This document shows, piece by piece, positions 8,614 to 17,458 of a stretch of DNA of 38,720 nucleotides (its first letter is position 1; the number at the start of each line of letters is the position of its first letter). Source of the DNA: Streptococcaceae bacterium (GTDB taxonomy: Bacteria; Bacillota; Bacilli; Lactobacillales; Streptococcaceae). The notes under the pieces are model-generated. The model was not told the DNA's origin. It saw only the letters and a program-made list of their open reading frames with translations, and made no database searches. The stretch is taken from assembly GCA_031285775.1 (NCBI GenBank), contig JAITVN010000028.1:1-38720 (forward strand), read 5' to 3'. The position numbers were made by a program, and so were the translations under genes.

Positions 8614-9207
8614 ATGAATTTTATCTGGGACTTGGACGGGACTTTAATAGACAGTTACGATATTTTTGTCAAGGCGCTGGAGGCGACTTTTCGCGATTAT
8701 GGCTGGGACTTTGACGCGGCGGCAACGCGCCGATATATCCTGAAGTATTCGTCGAATCAGTTCTTGAAAGAGCAGCCTATCCCCTTTGATGAGATTCATG
8801 AAAAGTTTTCAAAATATCAGATCATGTGGAATGGCGAGATTCAGTTGATGGAGGGAGCAGGTGAAGTTCTTGATTGGACAAGGGCGCAAGGTATTCAGAA
8901 CTTTTTGATCACGCACAAAGGTAATAATACTTTTACATTGCTAAATGAGCTGGCAATTGCAGATTACTTTGAAGAGCTGATCACAGGCGCTTCGGGCTTC
9001 GAGCGCAAACCGAATCCTCAGTCCGCGAATTACCTCATCGACAAATACGATTTGGACAGGAAGTCTACTTTCTATTTAGGTGACAGATGCCTAGATATTG
9101 ATTTTGCACACAATGCTGGCATTCGTTCAATCAACTTTTTACCAGCGGAAAATTCTTTGCAAATTCATAAACTTACAGACTTGATAGAGTTTGATTTTTG
9201 GAAATGA
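8614..9207 (+). CDS. HAD superfamily hydrolase (phosphoglycolate phosphatase-like)
   Basis: A 197-residue HAD phosphatase with helical cap (subfamily I). Motif I is DLDGT (residues 6-10, nucleophile Asp6 and acid Asp8), motif II is the Thr of LITHKG, the motif III lysine is in RKPNP and motif IV acidic residues are in GDRCLD. This set is typical of Gph/PGMB-like phosphatases acting on small phosphorylated metabolites; the substrate is unknown. A good Shine-Dalgarno (GGTGGAG, 8599-8605) precedes the ATG. The gene follows the chimeric gene that carries a copy of its own start. Confidence 0.9.
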   Translation: MNFIWDLDGTLIDSYDIFVKALEATFRDYGWDFDAAATRRYILKYSSNQFLKEQPIPFDEIHEKFSKYQIMWNGEIQLMEGAGEVLDWTRAQGIQNFLITHKGNNTFTLLNELAIADYFEELITGASGFERKPNPQSANYLIDKYDLDRKSTFYLGDRCLDIDFAHNAGIRSINFLPAENSLQIHKLTDLIEFDFWK

Positions 9208-9212
9208 TGTCC

Positions 9213-9338
9213 GCTCTGACAGCCGCCCCATTTATCTGTAGTGAGTGCTCGCGGAGCTTTTGTTGCGCTACTTCTAGGTTCAATTTTTTCTTCCTGCGGA
9301 AGCCTTCATTTACAGATAAATTGGGCGGCTGGCAGAGC
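9213..9338. repeat. Long intergenic inverted repeat (29-bp arms) upstream of aroC
   Basis: The arms 9213-9241 and 9310-9338 are inverted copies of each other with three mismatches. The 68-base interior carries smaller hairpins: GCTC-GCG-GAGC near 9247 and CTTCC-TGC-GGAAG near 9291-9303. It fills the gap between the HAD gene and aroC. It could be a small non-autonomous element or a structured terminator; no long T-run follows either arm. No target-site duplication is obvious. Confidence 0.75.
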
Positions 9339-9382
9339 TAGGCGAACTTTGGCTTATTTACTGAGTAATGGAGAATAAAAAT

Positions 9383-10549
9383 ATGAGATATTTTACAGCG
9401 GGCGAATCGCATGGTTCGCAGTTGACAGCCATTATTGAAGGGGTTCCAGCGGGTCTGAAACTGACCTGCGAAGACATCAATATTGAGCTGAATCGTCGAC
9501 AGGGCGGTTACGGACGAGGTCAACGCATGAAGATTGAGTCTGATCAGGTCGAAATCAGCTCTGGCGTGCGTCATGGTTTGACGCTAGGTTCGCCGATTAC
9601 GCTGACCGTAGCCAATCGCGACCACAGCAACTGGCGCGAAGTGATGAACGTTGCAGATGTGGATGATGAGGTCAAGCTGAAAAGGCGAGTGACCAAGCCG
9701 CGTCCAGGACATGCAGATTTAGTCGGCGGTGAGAAATACGACTTTACAGATTTGCGCAATGTGTTGGAGCGCTCAAGTGCGCGTGAGACGACAATGCGCG
9801 TGGCTGTGGGAGCAGTAGCGAAGAAACTTTTGTCAGAGCTGGGCATCGAAGTGGCACACCATGTCGTAAATTTCGGCGGCATTGAGATTGAGCTTCCGGC
9901 GGACTTGACGGTTGGGCAGATTCAGGAAACCGCGCGGGTCAATGACTTGTCGATTGTTGTTGATTCACAGGCTGGGCAGATCCGCGACTATATTGACCAA
10001 GTTAAACGAGACGGCGACTCCATCGGCGGGATTATCGAGGTTCGGGCGGAAAATGTTCCAGCTGGATTGGGTTCCTACGTTCAATATGACCGCAAGCTGG
10101 ACGCTAAAATCGCTGCAGCGGTCGTGTCAATCAATGCCTTCAAAGGCGTCGAATTCGGACTGGGCTTTGAAGCTGGCCACAGGCAAGGGTCAGAAGTCAT
10201 GGACGAAATCATCTGGTCTAAGGAAAAAGGCTACAGTCGCGCCAGCAACAATCTCGGCGGCTTTGAAGGCGGCATGACCAACGGAGAGCAGATTATAGTG
10301 CGCGGCGTCATGAAGCCGATTCCTACGCTGTATAAGCCGTTGATGTCTGTAGATATTGAGACGCATGAGCCTTACAGAGCCAGTGTGGAGCGTTCAGACC
10401 CGACCGCTTTGCCTGCGGCGGGAGTTGTCATGGAGAATGTGCTGGCAATTGTGCTAGCTCAGGAAATCAGTGATAAGTTTAATTCTGATACGATGAGCGA
10501 GCTGATTGCTGCGCTTGAGCAGTATCGGACGCGGATAAGGAAATATTGA
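9383..10549 (+). CDS. aroC: Chorismate synthase
   Basis: A 388-residue chorismate synthase, converting EPSP to chorismate with reduced FMN. Family blocks are complete: FTAGESHG (4-11), the [13 protein letters not shown] block, [35 protein letters not shown] and [13 protein letters not shown]. The ATG at 9383 is chosen over the in-frame ATG at 9368 because GGAG (9370-9373) then lies 9 bases upstream and the protein starts [11 protein letters not shown] as in the family. It is separated from the other aro genes by the Nudix/HAD insert and the inverted repeat, so it may have its own promoter. nnrD follows with one base between. Confidence 0.96.
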   Translation: MRYFTAGESHGSQLTAIIEGVPAGLKLTCEDINIELNRRQGGYGRGQRMKIESDQVEISSGVRHGLTLGSPITLTVANRDHSNWREVMNVADVDDEVKLKRRVTKPRPGHADLVGGEKYDFTDLRNVLERSSARETTMRVAVGAVAKKLLSELGIEVAHHVVNFGGIEIELPADLTVGQIQETARVNDLSIVVDSQAGQIRDYIDQVKRDGDSIGGIIEVRAENVPAGLGSYVQYDRKLDAKIAAAVVSINAFKGVEFGLGFEAGHRQGSEVMDEIIWSKEKGYSRASNNLGGFEGGMTNGEQIIVRGVMKPIPTLYKPLMSVDIETHEPYRASVERSDPTALPAAGVVMENVLAIVLAQEISDKFNSDTMSELIAALEQYRTRIRKY

Positions 10550-10550
10550 G

Positions 10551-11372
10551 ATGATTGAATTAACGGATGAAATTCTGAAAACCGTCATTAAGAAACGTCC
10601 AAGGGATTCTTATAAGGGAACTTATGGTAGTCTTTTGGTAGTTGGCGGAAATGAGCAGTTTGGCGGTGCAGCTATTCTGTCAGCGTCAGCGGCGGTTTAT
10701 GCTGGGAGTGGTTTGGTAACTGTAGCCACGGCTGCATGTAATCACTCGGATTTGCATGCGCGCCTGCCTGAGGCCATGGTCATTGATTGGACAGAAGACT
10801 TTGCTACGTCTAAATACGATGCGGTAGTGATCGGCTGTGGGCTCGGATTGACGCGCGGAGACTTGCTGGAAAAGGTGCTTTCGAATCAAACGGAAAATCA
10901 GAAGATCGTGATGGATGGCTCTGCTTTGACTATTTTTGGCCGTGGACAGGGCTTTCGTATGAAATTTCCCCAGCATATTGTCCTAACACCGCATCAAATT
11001 GAGCTGCAGCGGATTTCCGGTCTCGAAATCGAGCAGCAAAATGACGAATCAATTCAGAGATTTGCAGATAGTCTTGGTGTCACAGTGGTAGCAAAATCCT
11101 CAGAGACAAGAATTTTCAGTCCAGAGCGAGAGACTTTTCTCCTGACAATCGGCAGCCCAGCTCAGGCTACTGGCGGCATGGGGGATACTTTGGCAGGAAT
11201 GATCGGCAGCTTTTTGACACAATTTCATTCGGATATGATGGAGACTGTGTCGGCCGCGACTTATTTGCATTCTCGCATTGCACATGATTTGGCGAAAAAT
11301 TACTATGTGGCGCTGCCTAGCAAGATTATTTCTGAGATCCCTAAATACATGAAAAGGTTCGAGTCCAGCTGA
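10551..11372 (+). CDS. nnrD: ADP-dependent (S)-NAD(P)H-hydrate dehydratase
   Basis: A 273-residue ribokinase-fold enzyme (YjeF C-terminal/CARKD family) that repairs hydrated NAD(P)H using ADP. Features: GSLLVVGG near residue 27, the AGSGLVTVAT motif, DGSALTIF, LTPHQIE, and the nucleotide and anion-hole segment ATGGMGDTLAGMIGSFL near residue 205. The epimerase (NnrE) domain found fused in some bacteria is absent here. A TAAGGA site (10536-10541) inside the end of aroC serves the ATG. The stop codon lies in the loop of the terminator at 11363-11386, so the aroC-nnrD unit ends here. Confidence 0.92.
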   Translation: MIELTDEILKTVIKKRPRDSYKGTYGSLLVVGGNEQFGGAAILSASAAVYAGSGLVTVATAACNHSDLHARLPEAMVIDWTEDFATSKYDAVVIGCGLGLTRGDLLEKVLSNQTENQKIVMDGSALTIFGRGQGFRMKFPQHIVLTPHQIELQRISGLEIEQQNDESIQRFADSLGVTVVAKSSETRIFSPERETFLLTIGSPAQATGGMGDTLAGMIGSFLTQFHSDMMETVSAATYLHSRIAHDLAKNYYVALPSKIISEIPKYMKRFESS

Positions 11373-11386
11373 GTCTGGGCTTTTTT
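11363..11386 (+). terminator. Rho-independent terminator after nnrD
   Basis: Six-pair stem (GTCCAG with CTGGGC, including one G-T pair) spanning the nnrD stop codon, followed by six T residues. Confidence 0.8.
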
Positions 11387-11387
11387 C

Positions 11388-11443
11388 TTGACAATAAATT
11401 ATAAAAAAGTTAAAATATATTTATAATGTTTACAGATGTAAAC
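11388..11443 (+). promoter_or_regulatory. copB promoter with CopY/CopR-type cop box
   Basis: TTGACA (11388-11393), a 17-base spacer and TAAAAT (11411-11416) form a strong promoter; a second TATAAT lies at 11422-11427. Immediately downstream the 16-bp palindrome GTTTACAGATGTAAAC (11428-11443) contains TACAGATGTA, matching the cop box TACANNTGTA bound by CopY/CopR copper repressors of lactic acid bacteria. A further GTTTAC follows at about 11448. Repression at low copper and release at high copper is the expected mode. The repressor gene is not in this window. Confidence 0.88.
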
Positions 11444-11477
11444 AATTGTTTACTGGCATATTAGAAAGTGAGGAACA

Positions 11478-13607
11478 ATGAAGCGCAAGAAGACTGAAAA
11501 TATGAACCATAAACACATGAATATGAACCAAATGAATGGCAAGAGTATGGAAATGCCGGAAATGAATCACAACAGCATGAACCATGAAAGTAAGGATCAC
11601 ATGAATCACATGGATATGTCAGATACGGATCACATGAGTCACATGGACATGATGAATCACGGCGGACACATGATGCACATGGGGAACATGACGCAGAAGC
11701 TGAAGGTCGCAATTGTCCTGATGATTCCGCTCCTCCTGATTTCTCCGATTGCGTGTTTTACGCTGATCAAATTTCCAGGAAGCGAAATTCTACAGCTGAT
11801 TTTAGGTTCGGCGATTTTCTTCTATTGCGGGACGCCCTTTTTCAGCGGCGCAAAAGGTGAGCTGATGGCGCGAAAGCCTGCCATGATGATGCTTATCACG
11901 ATGGGAATTACTGTGGCTTATGTCTATAGTGTTTATGCAACGATCGCCGCATTGGGAGGATTTGACAAAAATGCGATGAATTTCTGGTTCGAATTATCAA
12001 CGCTGATTGTTATTATGCTGATTGGGCACATCATTGAAATGCGGGCGATCATGAGTGCGGGGGACGCGTTAAAAGATCTAGCCTCGCTGCTTCCGAAAAA
12101 AGCTCATTTGAAATCCGGAGAAGACCTTGATATTTCAAGCTTGAAAGCTGGTGATGTCCTGCTGGTCAAGGAAAACGAGAAAATTCCAGCTGACGGCGTG
12201 ATCTCAGATGAAGCAATGCCTTTAGTTGACGAATCCATGATTACTGGCGAATCCCGAGCAGTTAGTAAACAGTCTGGAGATAAACTTTACGGCGGTTCAT
12301 TGAATCAGAACACGCCTTTTGAGATGACCGTCACAACCGTCGGAAAAGACAGTTTTTTGGCACAAGTGGCTGAGTTGGTCAAAAAAGCACAAGGACGCAA
12401 ATCCAATCTTGAGAACATGGCAGATCGTGTGGCTGGCTACCTTTTCTGGGCAGCGCTGATTGTCGGACTGTTTTCATTTACTTTTTGGACAGTCACTGCA
12501 AATTTCTCTTTTGCTCTACTCATGGCAGTTTCAGTTTTCGTGATTGCCTGCCCTCATGCTCTAGGATTAGCTGTTCCGCTGGTCGTGAGTCGATTGACGG
12601 CGATTTCTTCAAAAAATGGCCTGCTTATTCAAAACCGTACAGCACTAGAAGCCATCAACAAAGTTAAATATGCACTCATGGACAAAACGGGCACGCTTAC
12701 AGACGGAAAATTCATTGTCCGAAAGGTCATAAATTTTGACGAGAATGTGGACATTCTGCCCATCATGGCGGCCATTGAGTCAAATTCGACACACCCGATC
12801 GCTTTGTCCATTATGCAAGCCTCTGGTCCGCTTAAATATCAGGCAGAAAATGTCGAGAATCAACCGGGAATCGGAATGAGCGGCAATGTTGAGGGACACC
12901 ATTATCAAATTGCCAGTTTAAAATGGCTGCGAGACAATGAGGTAACAATTGAAGCAGATGCCAGCACGCAAATCGACAAATATATGAATCAAGGCTTGAC
13001 AATTTCATTTCTTCTGACCCCAAAAAAGCTGCTTGGTTTCATTGCGCTTGGTGATTCTCCCAAAGTTGATGCGGAAGCTTTTATCAAAGGTCTCAAGTCG
13101 CGTGGTATTCTTCCAGTCATGCTGACAGGTGACAACAAGTCAAGCGCGGAGAAGATTTCCTCGATCCTCGGCATTTCGGAGTTTCACGCTGAGCTGAAAC
13201 CTGCAGACAAGGCTGACATTGTCAAAGCGTATCAGAAAAAAGGCAAGGTCCTTTTCATCGGAGACGGCGTAAACGACTCACCCGCGCTAGCCACTGCTGA
13301 TATCGGATTTGCCATCGGCGCCGGCACAAGTGTTGCGATCAATAGTGCGGATGTGGTGCTAGTAAATTCAAAGCCCTCAGAAGTTCTTGCTATGATTGAC
13401 ATTGCGAAATTAATGATGCGTAAAATGAAGCAGAACCTTTGGTTTGGTGCTGGATATAATATCATCGCAATTCCTCTGGCTGCAGGTCTGCTCTATCCAG
13501 CCTTTCATTTCATGATTGACCCGCTGCTTGCTGCTGTTCTAATGAGTTTATCAACCGTGATTGTGTCCATTAATGCCATGCGATTGAATTATCACAATAG
13601 TTTTTAG
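11478..13607 (+). CDS. copB: Copper-exporting P-type ATPase, CopB type
   Basis: A 709-residue P1B-type ATPase that should pump copper out of the cell. The first 73 residues form a cytoplasmic metal-binding tail with about 20 Met and 11 His in M-x-H patterns and no CxxC heavy-metal domain. The transmembrane metal site is CPH (358-360), the CopB (P1B-3-like) signature rather than CPC. Catalytic motifs: TGES (256-259), DKTGTLT with phosphorylated Asp402, the nucleotide-domain HP pair in NSTHPIA, LTGDN, and GDGVNDSPAL (from 595). The C-terminal membrane part has YNIIAIPLAAG and MSLSTVIVSINAMRL. The Shine-Dalgarno is GAGGA just before the ATG. The cop box upstream supports a copper role. Monocistronic as far as can be seen. 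Confidence 0.95.
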   Translation: MKRKKTENMNHKHMNMNQMNGKSMEMPEMNHNSMNHESKDHMNHMDMSDTDHMSHMDMMNHGGHMMHMGNMTQKLKVAIVLMIPLLLISPIACFTLIKFPGSEILQLILGSAIFFYCGTPFFSGAKGELMARKPAMMMLITMGITVAYVYSVYATIAALGGFDKNAMNFWFELSTLIVIMLIGHIIEMRAIMSAGDALKDLASLLPKKAHLKSGEDLDISSLKAGDVLLVKENEKIPADGVISDEAMPLVDESMITGESRAVSKQSGDKLYGGSLNQNTPFEMTVTTVGKDSFLAQVAELVKKAQGRKSNLENMADRVAGYLFWAALIVGLFSFTFWTVTANFSFALLMAVSVFVIACPHALGLAVPLVVSRLTAISSKNGLLIQNRTALEAINKVKYALMDKTGTLTDGKFIVRKVINFDENVDILPIMAAIESNSTHPIALSIMQASGPLKYQAENVENQPGIGMSGNVEGHHYQIASLKWLRDNEVTIEADASTQIDKYMNQGLTISFLLTPKKLLGFIALGDSPKVDAEAFIKGLKSRGILPVMLTGDNKSSAEKISSILGISEFHAELKPADKADIVKAYQKKGKVLFIGDGVNDSPALATADIGFAIGAGTSVAINSADVVLVNSKPSEVLAMIDIAKLMMRKMKQNLWFGAGYNIIAIPLAAGLLYPAFHFMIDPLLAAVLMSLSTVIVSINAMRLNYHNSF

Positions 13608-13689
13608 TCAAGATGTCCACTTATTTGTTTTGAATGGTCATGTTGCAGAAAAAATGAGCATAGTCAATTCTTCTCAAATTGTCTTTTAG

Positions 13690-13713
13690 CTTAAAATAGA
13701 AAAGTATTTTAAG
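13690..13713. repeat. Perfect inverted repeat upstream of the aldo/keto reductase
   Basis: CTTAAAATA and TATTTTAAG form a perfect 9-bp inverted repeat with a 6-base centre, 44 bases before the reductase ATG. The position suits an operator, but no convincing promoter could be aligned with it and the AT-rich setting makes chance possible. Confidence 0.45.
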
Positions 13714-13756
13714 TGAAAAAGTGTTAAAATTAAATAAAATAGAATTGAGGTATAAA

Positions 13757-14602
13757 ATGACAATTTTGACAGACACCTACACGCTGGCAAATGGCGTGAA
13801 AATTCCTAAAGTCGGCTTTGGTACTTGGCAGACTCCAGACGGAGAAGTTGCTTATCAAGCAGTTCGTGATGCGCTGGACTTGAGCTATCGTCACATTGAC
13901 ACCGCACGTGTGTACGGAAATGAAGGCTCAGTCGGCAAGGCCATCAAGGATTCCGGCATTCCGCGTGAGGAGATTTTCCTGACCACGAAGCTGCCGAGTG
14001 ATGTGAAAACATACGAAGGTGCGCTTGAATACTTTGAAATCAGCCGTAAGGCACTGGATGTTGATTACTTCGACCTTTATCTGATTCATGCACCTTGGCC
14101 TTGGTCAAATGTCGGTGCAAGTGATGACGCTGGCAATCGTGAAGCTTGGCGCGCACTTGAGAAGCTTTATAAAGAGGGGAAGCTCAAAGCGATTGGAATT
14201 TCCAATTTTGAACAGCATGATATGGAAAGCCTTCTGGAAGTCGCTGAAATTAAGCCGATGGTAAACCAGATCGAGTATTATGTCGGCTGGACGGAGCCGA
14301 ATATTGTGAACTTTGCGGAAAAGCAGGGCATTCTGATCGAGGCTTATTCTCCATTGGCGACTGGACATATGCTGAAAAATCCTGCGATTGTCGAAATGGC
14401 TGGGAAATACAGTGTATCTACTGCACAGCTGGCAATTCGTTTCTGCCTGCAGAACGGTGTTTTGCCTCTGCCTAAAGCGACCAGCCGCGGACACATTGAA
14501 GACAACACGAAGCTTGATTTTGAGATTTCAGCTGAAGATATGCAGACGTTGAATGCTCTAAAAGATACGGCTGAGGGTAAGAATCATGCGACTAAAGGCT
14601 AA
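13757..14602 (+). CDS. Aldo/keto reductase (AKR5-type)
   Basis: A 281-residue NADPH-dependent aldo/keto reductase with a TIM-barrel fold. The catalytic tetrad is visible: Asp48 and Tyr53 in HIDTARVYGNE, Lys78 in TTKLP and His111 in LIHAPWP. GISNFE and the C-terminal LPKATSRGHIEDN (cofactor binding) are also conserved. Such enzymes reduce aldehydes, methylglyoxal or 2,5-diketogluconate; the physiological substrate cannot be assigned. The ATG at 13757, after TTGAGG with a 6-base gap, gives the normal N-terminus; the earlier in-frame ATG at 13721 has none of these. Monocistronic, closed by a terminator. Confidence 0.92.
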   Translation: MTILTDTYTLANGVKIPKVGFGTWQTPDGEVAYQAVRDALDLSYRHIDTARVYGNEGSVGKAIKDSGIPREEIFLTTKLPSDVKTYEGALEYFEISRKALDVDYFDLYLIHAPWPWSNVGASDDAGNREAWRALEKLYKEGKLKAIGISNFEQHDMESLLEVAEIKPMVNQIEYYVGWTEPNIVNFAEKQGILIEAYSPLATGHMLKNPAIVEMAGKYSVSTAQLAIRFCLQNGVLPLPKATSRGHIEDNTKLDFEISAEDMQTLNALKDTAEGKNHATKG

Positions 14603-14618
14603 TAAAATCGAAATCTGA

Positions 14619-14639
14619 AACGACTTATGTCGTTTTTTT
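14619..14639 (+). terminator. Rho-independent terminator after the aldo/keto reductase
   Basis: AACGAC-TTAT-GTCGTT stem followed by seven T residues. Confidence 0.88.
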
Positions 14640-14683
14640 GGACAACAAAAATAGACAATGTGTGTAAAAAGATGAACTTTTAT

Positions 14684-14712
14684 TTGTCATTTCTCAAAAA
14701 AAGGTCTATGAT
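14684..14712 (+). promoter_or_regulatory. Promoter of the oleate hydratase gene
   Basis: TTGTCA (14684-14689), 17-base spacer, TATGAT (14707-14712). A second possible -10, TATAAT, lies at 14721-14726 without a matching -35. Confidence 0.6.
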
Positions 14713-14747
14713 GAAGTTTATATAATTAAAAAAGGAGTTACAATATA

Positions 14748-16511
14748 ATGATACGTTACACAAGCGGAAATTATGAAGCCTTCGTAAATGCGGCAAAACC
14801 TGAACATGTTGATCAAAAATCTGCATACATCATTGGTGCTGGACTTGCTGGTCTGGCAGCAGCTATTTTTCTGATACGAGACGGACAGATGAAAGGTGAA
14901 AAGATTCATATTTTTGACGAATTGAGTCTGGCAGGCGGTTCTTTGGATGGTGCCTTTATTCCCCATGACGGCTTTGTCACGCGAGGCGGACGTGAAATGG
15001 AGAACCATTTTGAATGTCTTTGGGATCTTTTTCGCAGTGTGCCTTCTCTAGAGGTAGAAAACGCTTCTGTGCTTGATGAATTCTATCGGCTTGACCGGGA
15101 GGATCCTAATTCTAGTAACTGCCGCATGATAGAAAATCGTGGACAGCGTGTCCCTGATGACGGCAAGTTTACCCTGTCGCAAAAGGCACAAGAAGAGATT
15201 GTCAAACTTTTCATGATGAAAGAAGAAGATCTGGTCGGAAAAAAGATTGAAGATGTCTTTAGCGATGAATTTTTCCAATCAAATTTCTGGCTTTACTGGT
15301 GCACGATGTTTGCATTTGAAAAGTGGCATTCGGCAATTGAAATGCGCCGCTACATTCTGCGCTTTATCCACCACATCAAAGGTTTGCCTGATTTCACGGC
15401 TTTAAAATTTACACGCTACAATCAATTTGAGTCACTGGTAAAACCAATGCTGAGCTATTTAAATGGACACGGTGTTGATTTTCAGTACAGTAGCCAAGTC
15501 AAAAATATCGAAGTTGATTTTTCAAAAGGAAAGAAAGTTGCTAAAAAGCTGGTTTTGGCCGACCGCAGCATTGACTTGACTGAAAATGATCTTGTTTTCG
15601 TAACCAACGGCTCAATTACAGAAAGCTCAACACAAGGTTCCGCCACACAAGCTGCGCCTGAAACACATGAACTCGGCGGCTCTTGGAATCTCTGGAAGAA
15701 TTTGGCAGCACAATCACCAGAATTCGGCAAGCCTGAGGTTTTTTGTGAAAATCTGCCTAAAGAAAGCTGGTTCGTATCAGCAACCGTAACCTGGAAGGAT
15801 TTAGACATTGAGCCTTATTTCGAGAAATTGACGCATCGTAAGCTCCGCACAGGTAAAATCGTAACTGGCGGAATTGTCACGATCAAAGATTCCAATTGGA
15901 TGATGAGCTTCTGTATGCACCGCCAACCGCATTTCAAAGAGCAGAACGACCAAGAAGCAATTACCTGGCTTTACGCCTTAAAATCTAATACGCCCGGCAA
16001 CTTCATCAAGAAACCAATTGAGAAATGTACAGGTGAGGAAATCACTCAGGAGCTCCTTTATCATTTGGGCATGCCCGAGGATCAAATTGCAGCATTTGCG
16101 CATGAACACACTAATACAATCCCTGTTTACATGCCCTTTGTGACAAGCTATTTCATGCTTCGCGAACCAGGTGATCGTCCGTTAGTAGTTCCTAAGGATT
16201 CAGTGAATCTTTCGTTCATTGGTAACTTCGCAGAGACAGAGCGGGATACCGTCTTTACCACTGAATATTCCGTACGAACAGCCATGGAAGCCGTTTACCA
16301 ACTGCTTGATGTCGATCGCGGCGTGCCGGAAGTCTGGGCATCGGCTTACGATATCCGAGAATTGGCCGCCTCTGTCTATTATTTATCAGACAAGAAGAAA
16401 CTAAATGACCAGAAATTGCCCTTTATGCAGAAAATAGCATTGCACTATGGCATGAAAAAGCTGAAAGGAACAGTAGTTGAAGAGGTGCTGGAAGAGTCAC
16501 ACTTGATCTGA
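14748..16511 (+). CDS. ohyA: Oleate hydratase (myosin-cross-reactive antigen family)
   Basis: A 587-residue FAD enzyme that adds water across the cis-9 double bond of oleic and linoleic acid, giving 10-hydroxy fatty acids. The Rossmann FAD loop is [12 protein letters not shown] (28-39); the conserved loop [16 protein letters not shown] (79-94) contains the acidic residues used in catalysis; CMHRQPHF and FIGNFAE further on are family blocks. Length agrees with the family. An AAAGGAG (14731-14737) site precedes the ATG. Such enzymes detoxify unsaturated fatty acids at the membrane. The gene has its own promoter and ends 11 bases before a hairpin, so it is likely monocistronic. Confidence 0.95.
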   Translation: MIRYTSGNYEAFVNAAKPEHVDQKSAYIIGAGLAGLAAAIFLIRDGQMKGEKIHIFDELSLAGGSLDGAFIPHDGFVTRGGREMENHFECLWDLFRSVPSLEVENASVLDEFYRLDREDPNSSNCRMIENRGQRVPDDGKFTLSQKAQEEIVKLFMMKEEDLVGKKIEDVFSDEFFQSNFWLYWCTMFAFEKWHSAIEMRRYILRFIHHIKGLPDFTALKFTRYNQFESLVKPMLSYLNGHGVDFQYSSQVKNIEVDFSKGKKVAKKLVLADRSIDLTENDLVFVTNGSITESSTQGSATQAAPETHELGGSWNLWKNLAAQSPEFGKPEVFCENLPKESWFVSATVTWKDLDIEPYFEKLTHRKLRTGKIVTGGIVTIKDSNWMMSFCMHRQPHFKEQNDQEAITWLYALKSNTPGNFIKKPIEKCTGEEITQELLYHLGMPEDQIAAFAHEHTNTIPVYMPFVTSYFMLREPGDRPLVVPKDSVNLSFIGNFAETERDTVFTTEYSVRTAMEAVYQLLDVDRGVPEVWASAYDIRELAASVYYLSDKKKLNDQKLPFMQKIALHYGMKKLKGTVVEEVLEESHLI

Positions 16512-16522
16512 CACATAACACA

Positions 16523-16549
16523 AGAAAATGGCGGATAAAGCCATTTTCT
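16523..16549 (+). terminator. Hairpin after oleate hydratase (probable terminator)
   Basis: Perfect 10-bp stem AGAAAATGGC / GCCATTTTCT with a 7-base loop. No T-run follows, so termination may be partial. The truB -10 element begins at its last base. Confidence 0.55.
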
Positions 16550-16557
16550 GTTACAAT
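16549..16557 (+). promoter_or_regulatory. Extended -10 promoter of truB giving a leaderless start
   Basis: TGTTACAAT, an extended -10 with one mismatch, ends 7 bases before the truB ATG. No Shine-Dalgarno lies between. Transcription should start at or just before the initiation codon. Confidence 0.6.
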
Positions 16558-16564
16558 AATAAAG

Positions 16565-17458
16565 ATGGACGGAATACTGAACGTGTACAAGGAAGCGGGC
16601 TGGACCTCGAATGATGTGGTGCAGAAGCTTCGCGGGATTTTGAGAACAAAAAAAGTGGGGCACGGCGGTACGCTGGATCCTGCAGTGACTGGAGTTCTTC
16701 CTGTGGCGGTGGGCAAAGCCACGCGTCTTCTGGAATACATGGATGGCGGCGGAAAAGTCTATAAAGGTGAGGTCACGTTGGGAATCTCCACTGAAACAGA
16801 GGACGCTGAAGGTGCTGTGGTCGAGAAAAAAGCTGTGGCGCCCATTCTGACAGGGGAGGATGTGGATGCTGCGATGGCTGCCTTTAGAGGCTCTATCCGC
16901 CAAACTCCGCCGATGTATTCTGCGGTCAAGGTGAAGGGCAAAAAGCTCTACGAGTACGCCCGCACTGGGCTGACGGTGGAGCGGCCTGAGCGAGTGATCG
17001 AAATCAAGCGCTTCGAGCGAACGTCTACGCTGACATTTTCCGACGAAAAAACAGCTAGCTTTGACTTTCTGGTGGCTTGTTCGAAGGGGACATATGTGCG
17101 TACACTGGCTGTGGACTTGGCCGCGCGTCTTGGTTATCCAGGTCATATGTCAAGGCTGGAGAGGACAATGTCAAACGGCCTGACGATTGACTCAGCACTG
17201 ACTTTGTCGGAGATTGAAGCAGCACGGGATACGGGCCGCTTAGAGGAGATCTTCCAGCCGATGGCCTTTGCCGTGTCAGAATTGCCGCGGGTTGAGCTGA
17301 GCGAAAGCGAGTACAATGATGTTCGCGTGGGAAAACGTATCCAATCAGAGATGATCGCTCCACTTGACGCGCCTGTAGCCGTTTTTTACGATGAACAGCT
17401 GGTCGGCGTCTGCCTGCAGCAGGAAAATGAATTGAAAGCAAAGAAAATATTGATATGA
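16565..17458 (+). CDS. truB: tRNA pseudouridine(55) synthase
   Basis: A 297-residue TruB, which makes pseudouridine 55 in the T-loop of tRNAs. The N-terminus MDGILNVYKEAGWTSNDVV is canonical and fixes the start. The catalytic aspartate is Asp38 in GHGGTLDPA, where most homologues have GHTGTLDP. SAVKVKGKKLYEYAR and GTYVRTLA are further family blocks; a C-terminal PUA-like stretch follows. There is no Shine-Dalgarno before the ATG, only an extended -10 ending seven bases upstream. The stop overlaps the ribF ATG by four bases; the truB-ribF pair is a common arrangement in Firmicutes. Confidence 0.95.
   Translation: MDGILNVYKEAGWTSNDVVQKLRGILRTKKVGHGGTLDPAVTGVLPVAVGKATRLLEYMDGGGKVYKGEVTLGISTETEDAEGAVVEKKAVAPILTGEDVDAAMAAFRGSIRQTPPMYSAVKVKGKKLYEYARTGLTVERPERVIEIKRFERTSTLTFSDEKTASFDFLVACSKGTYVRTLAVDLAARLGYPGHMSRLERTMSNGLTIDSALTLSEIEAARDTGRLEEIFQPMAFAVSELPRVELSESEYNDVRVGKRIQSEMIAPLDAPVAVFYDEQLVGVCLQQENELKAKKILI

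Noticed and set aside
9368-9382. Earlier in-frame start of aroC
   Set aside because: That ATG contains part of the GGAG site used by the ATG at 9383, and the family begins at [11 protein letters not shown].
11461-11712. A Cys/Ser-rich minus-strand frame
   Set aside because: It is the antisense of the Met/His-rich copB N-terminus; the composition is a by-product of the ATG and CAC/CAT codons.
16445-17146. A 233-codon minus-strand open frame opposite truB
   Set aside because: It lies antisense to a clearly conserved gene, has low-complexity His/Arg/Ser content and no recognisable family.
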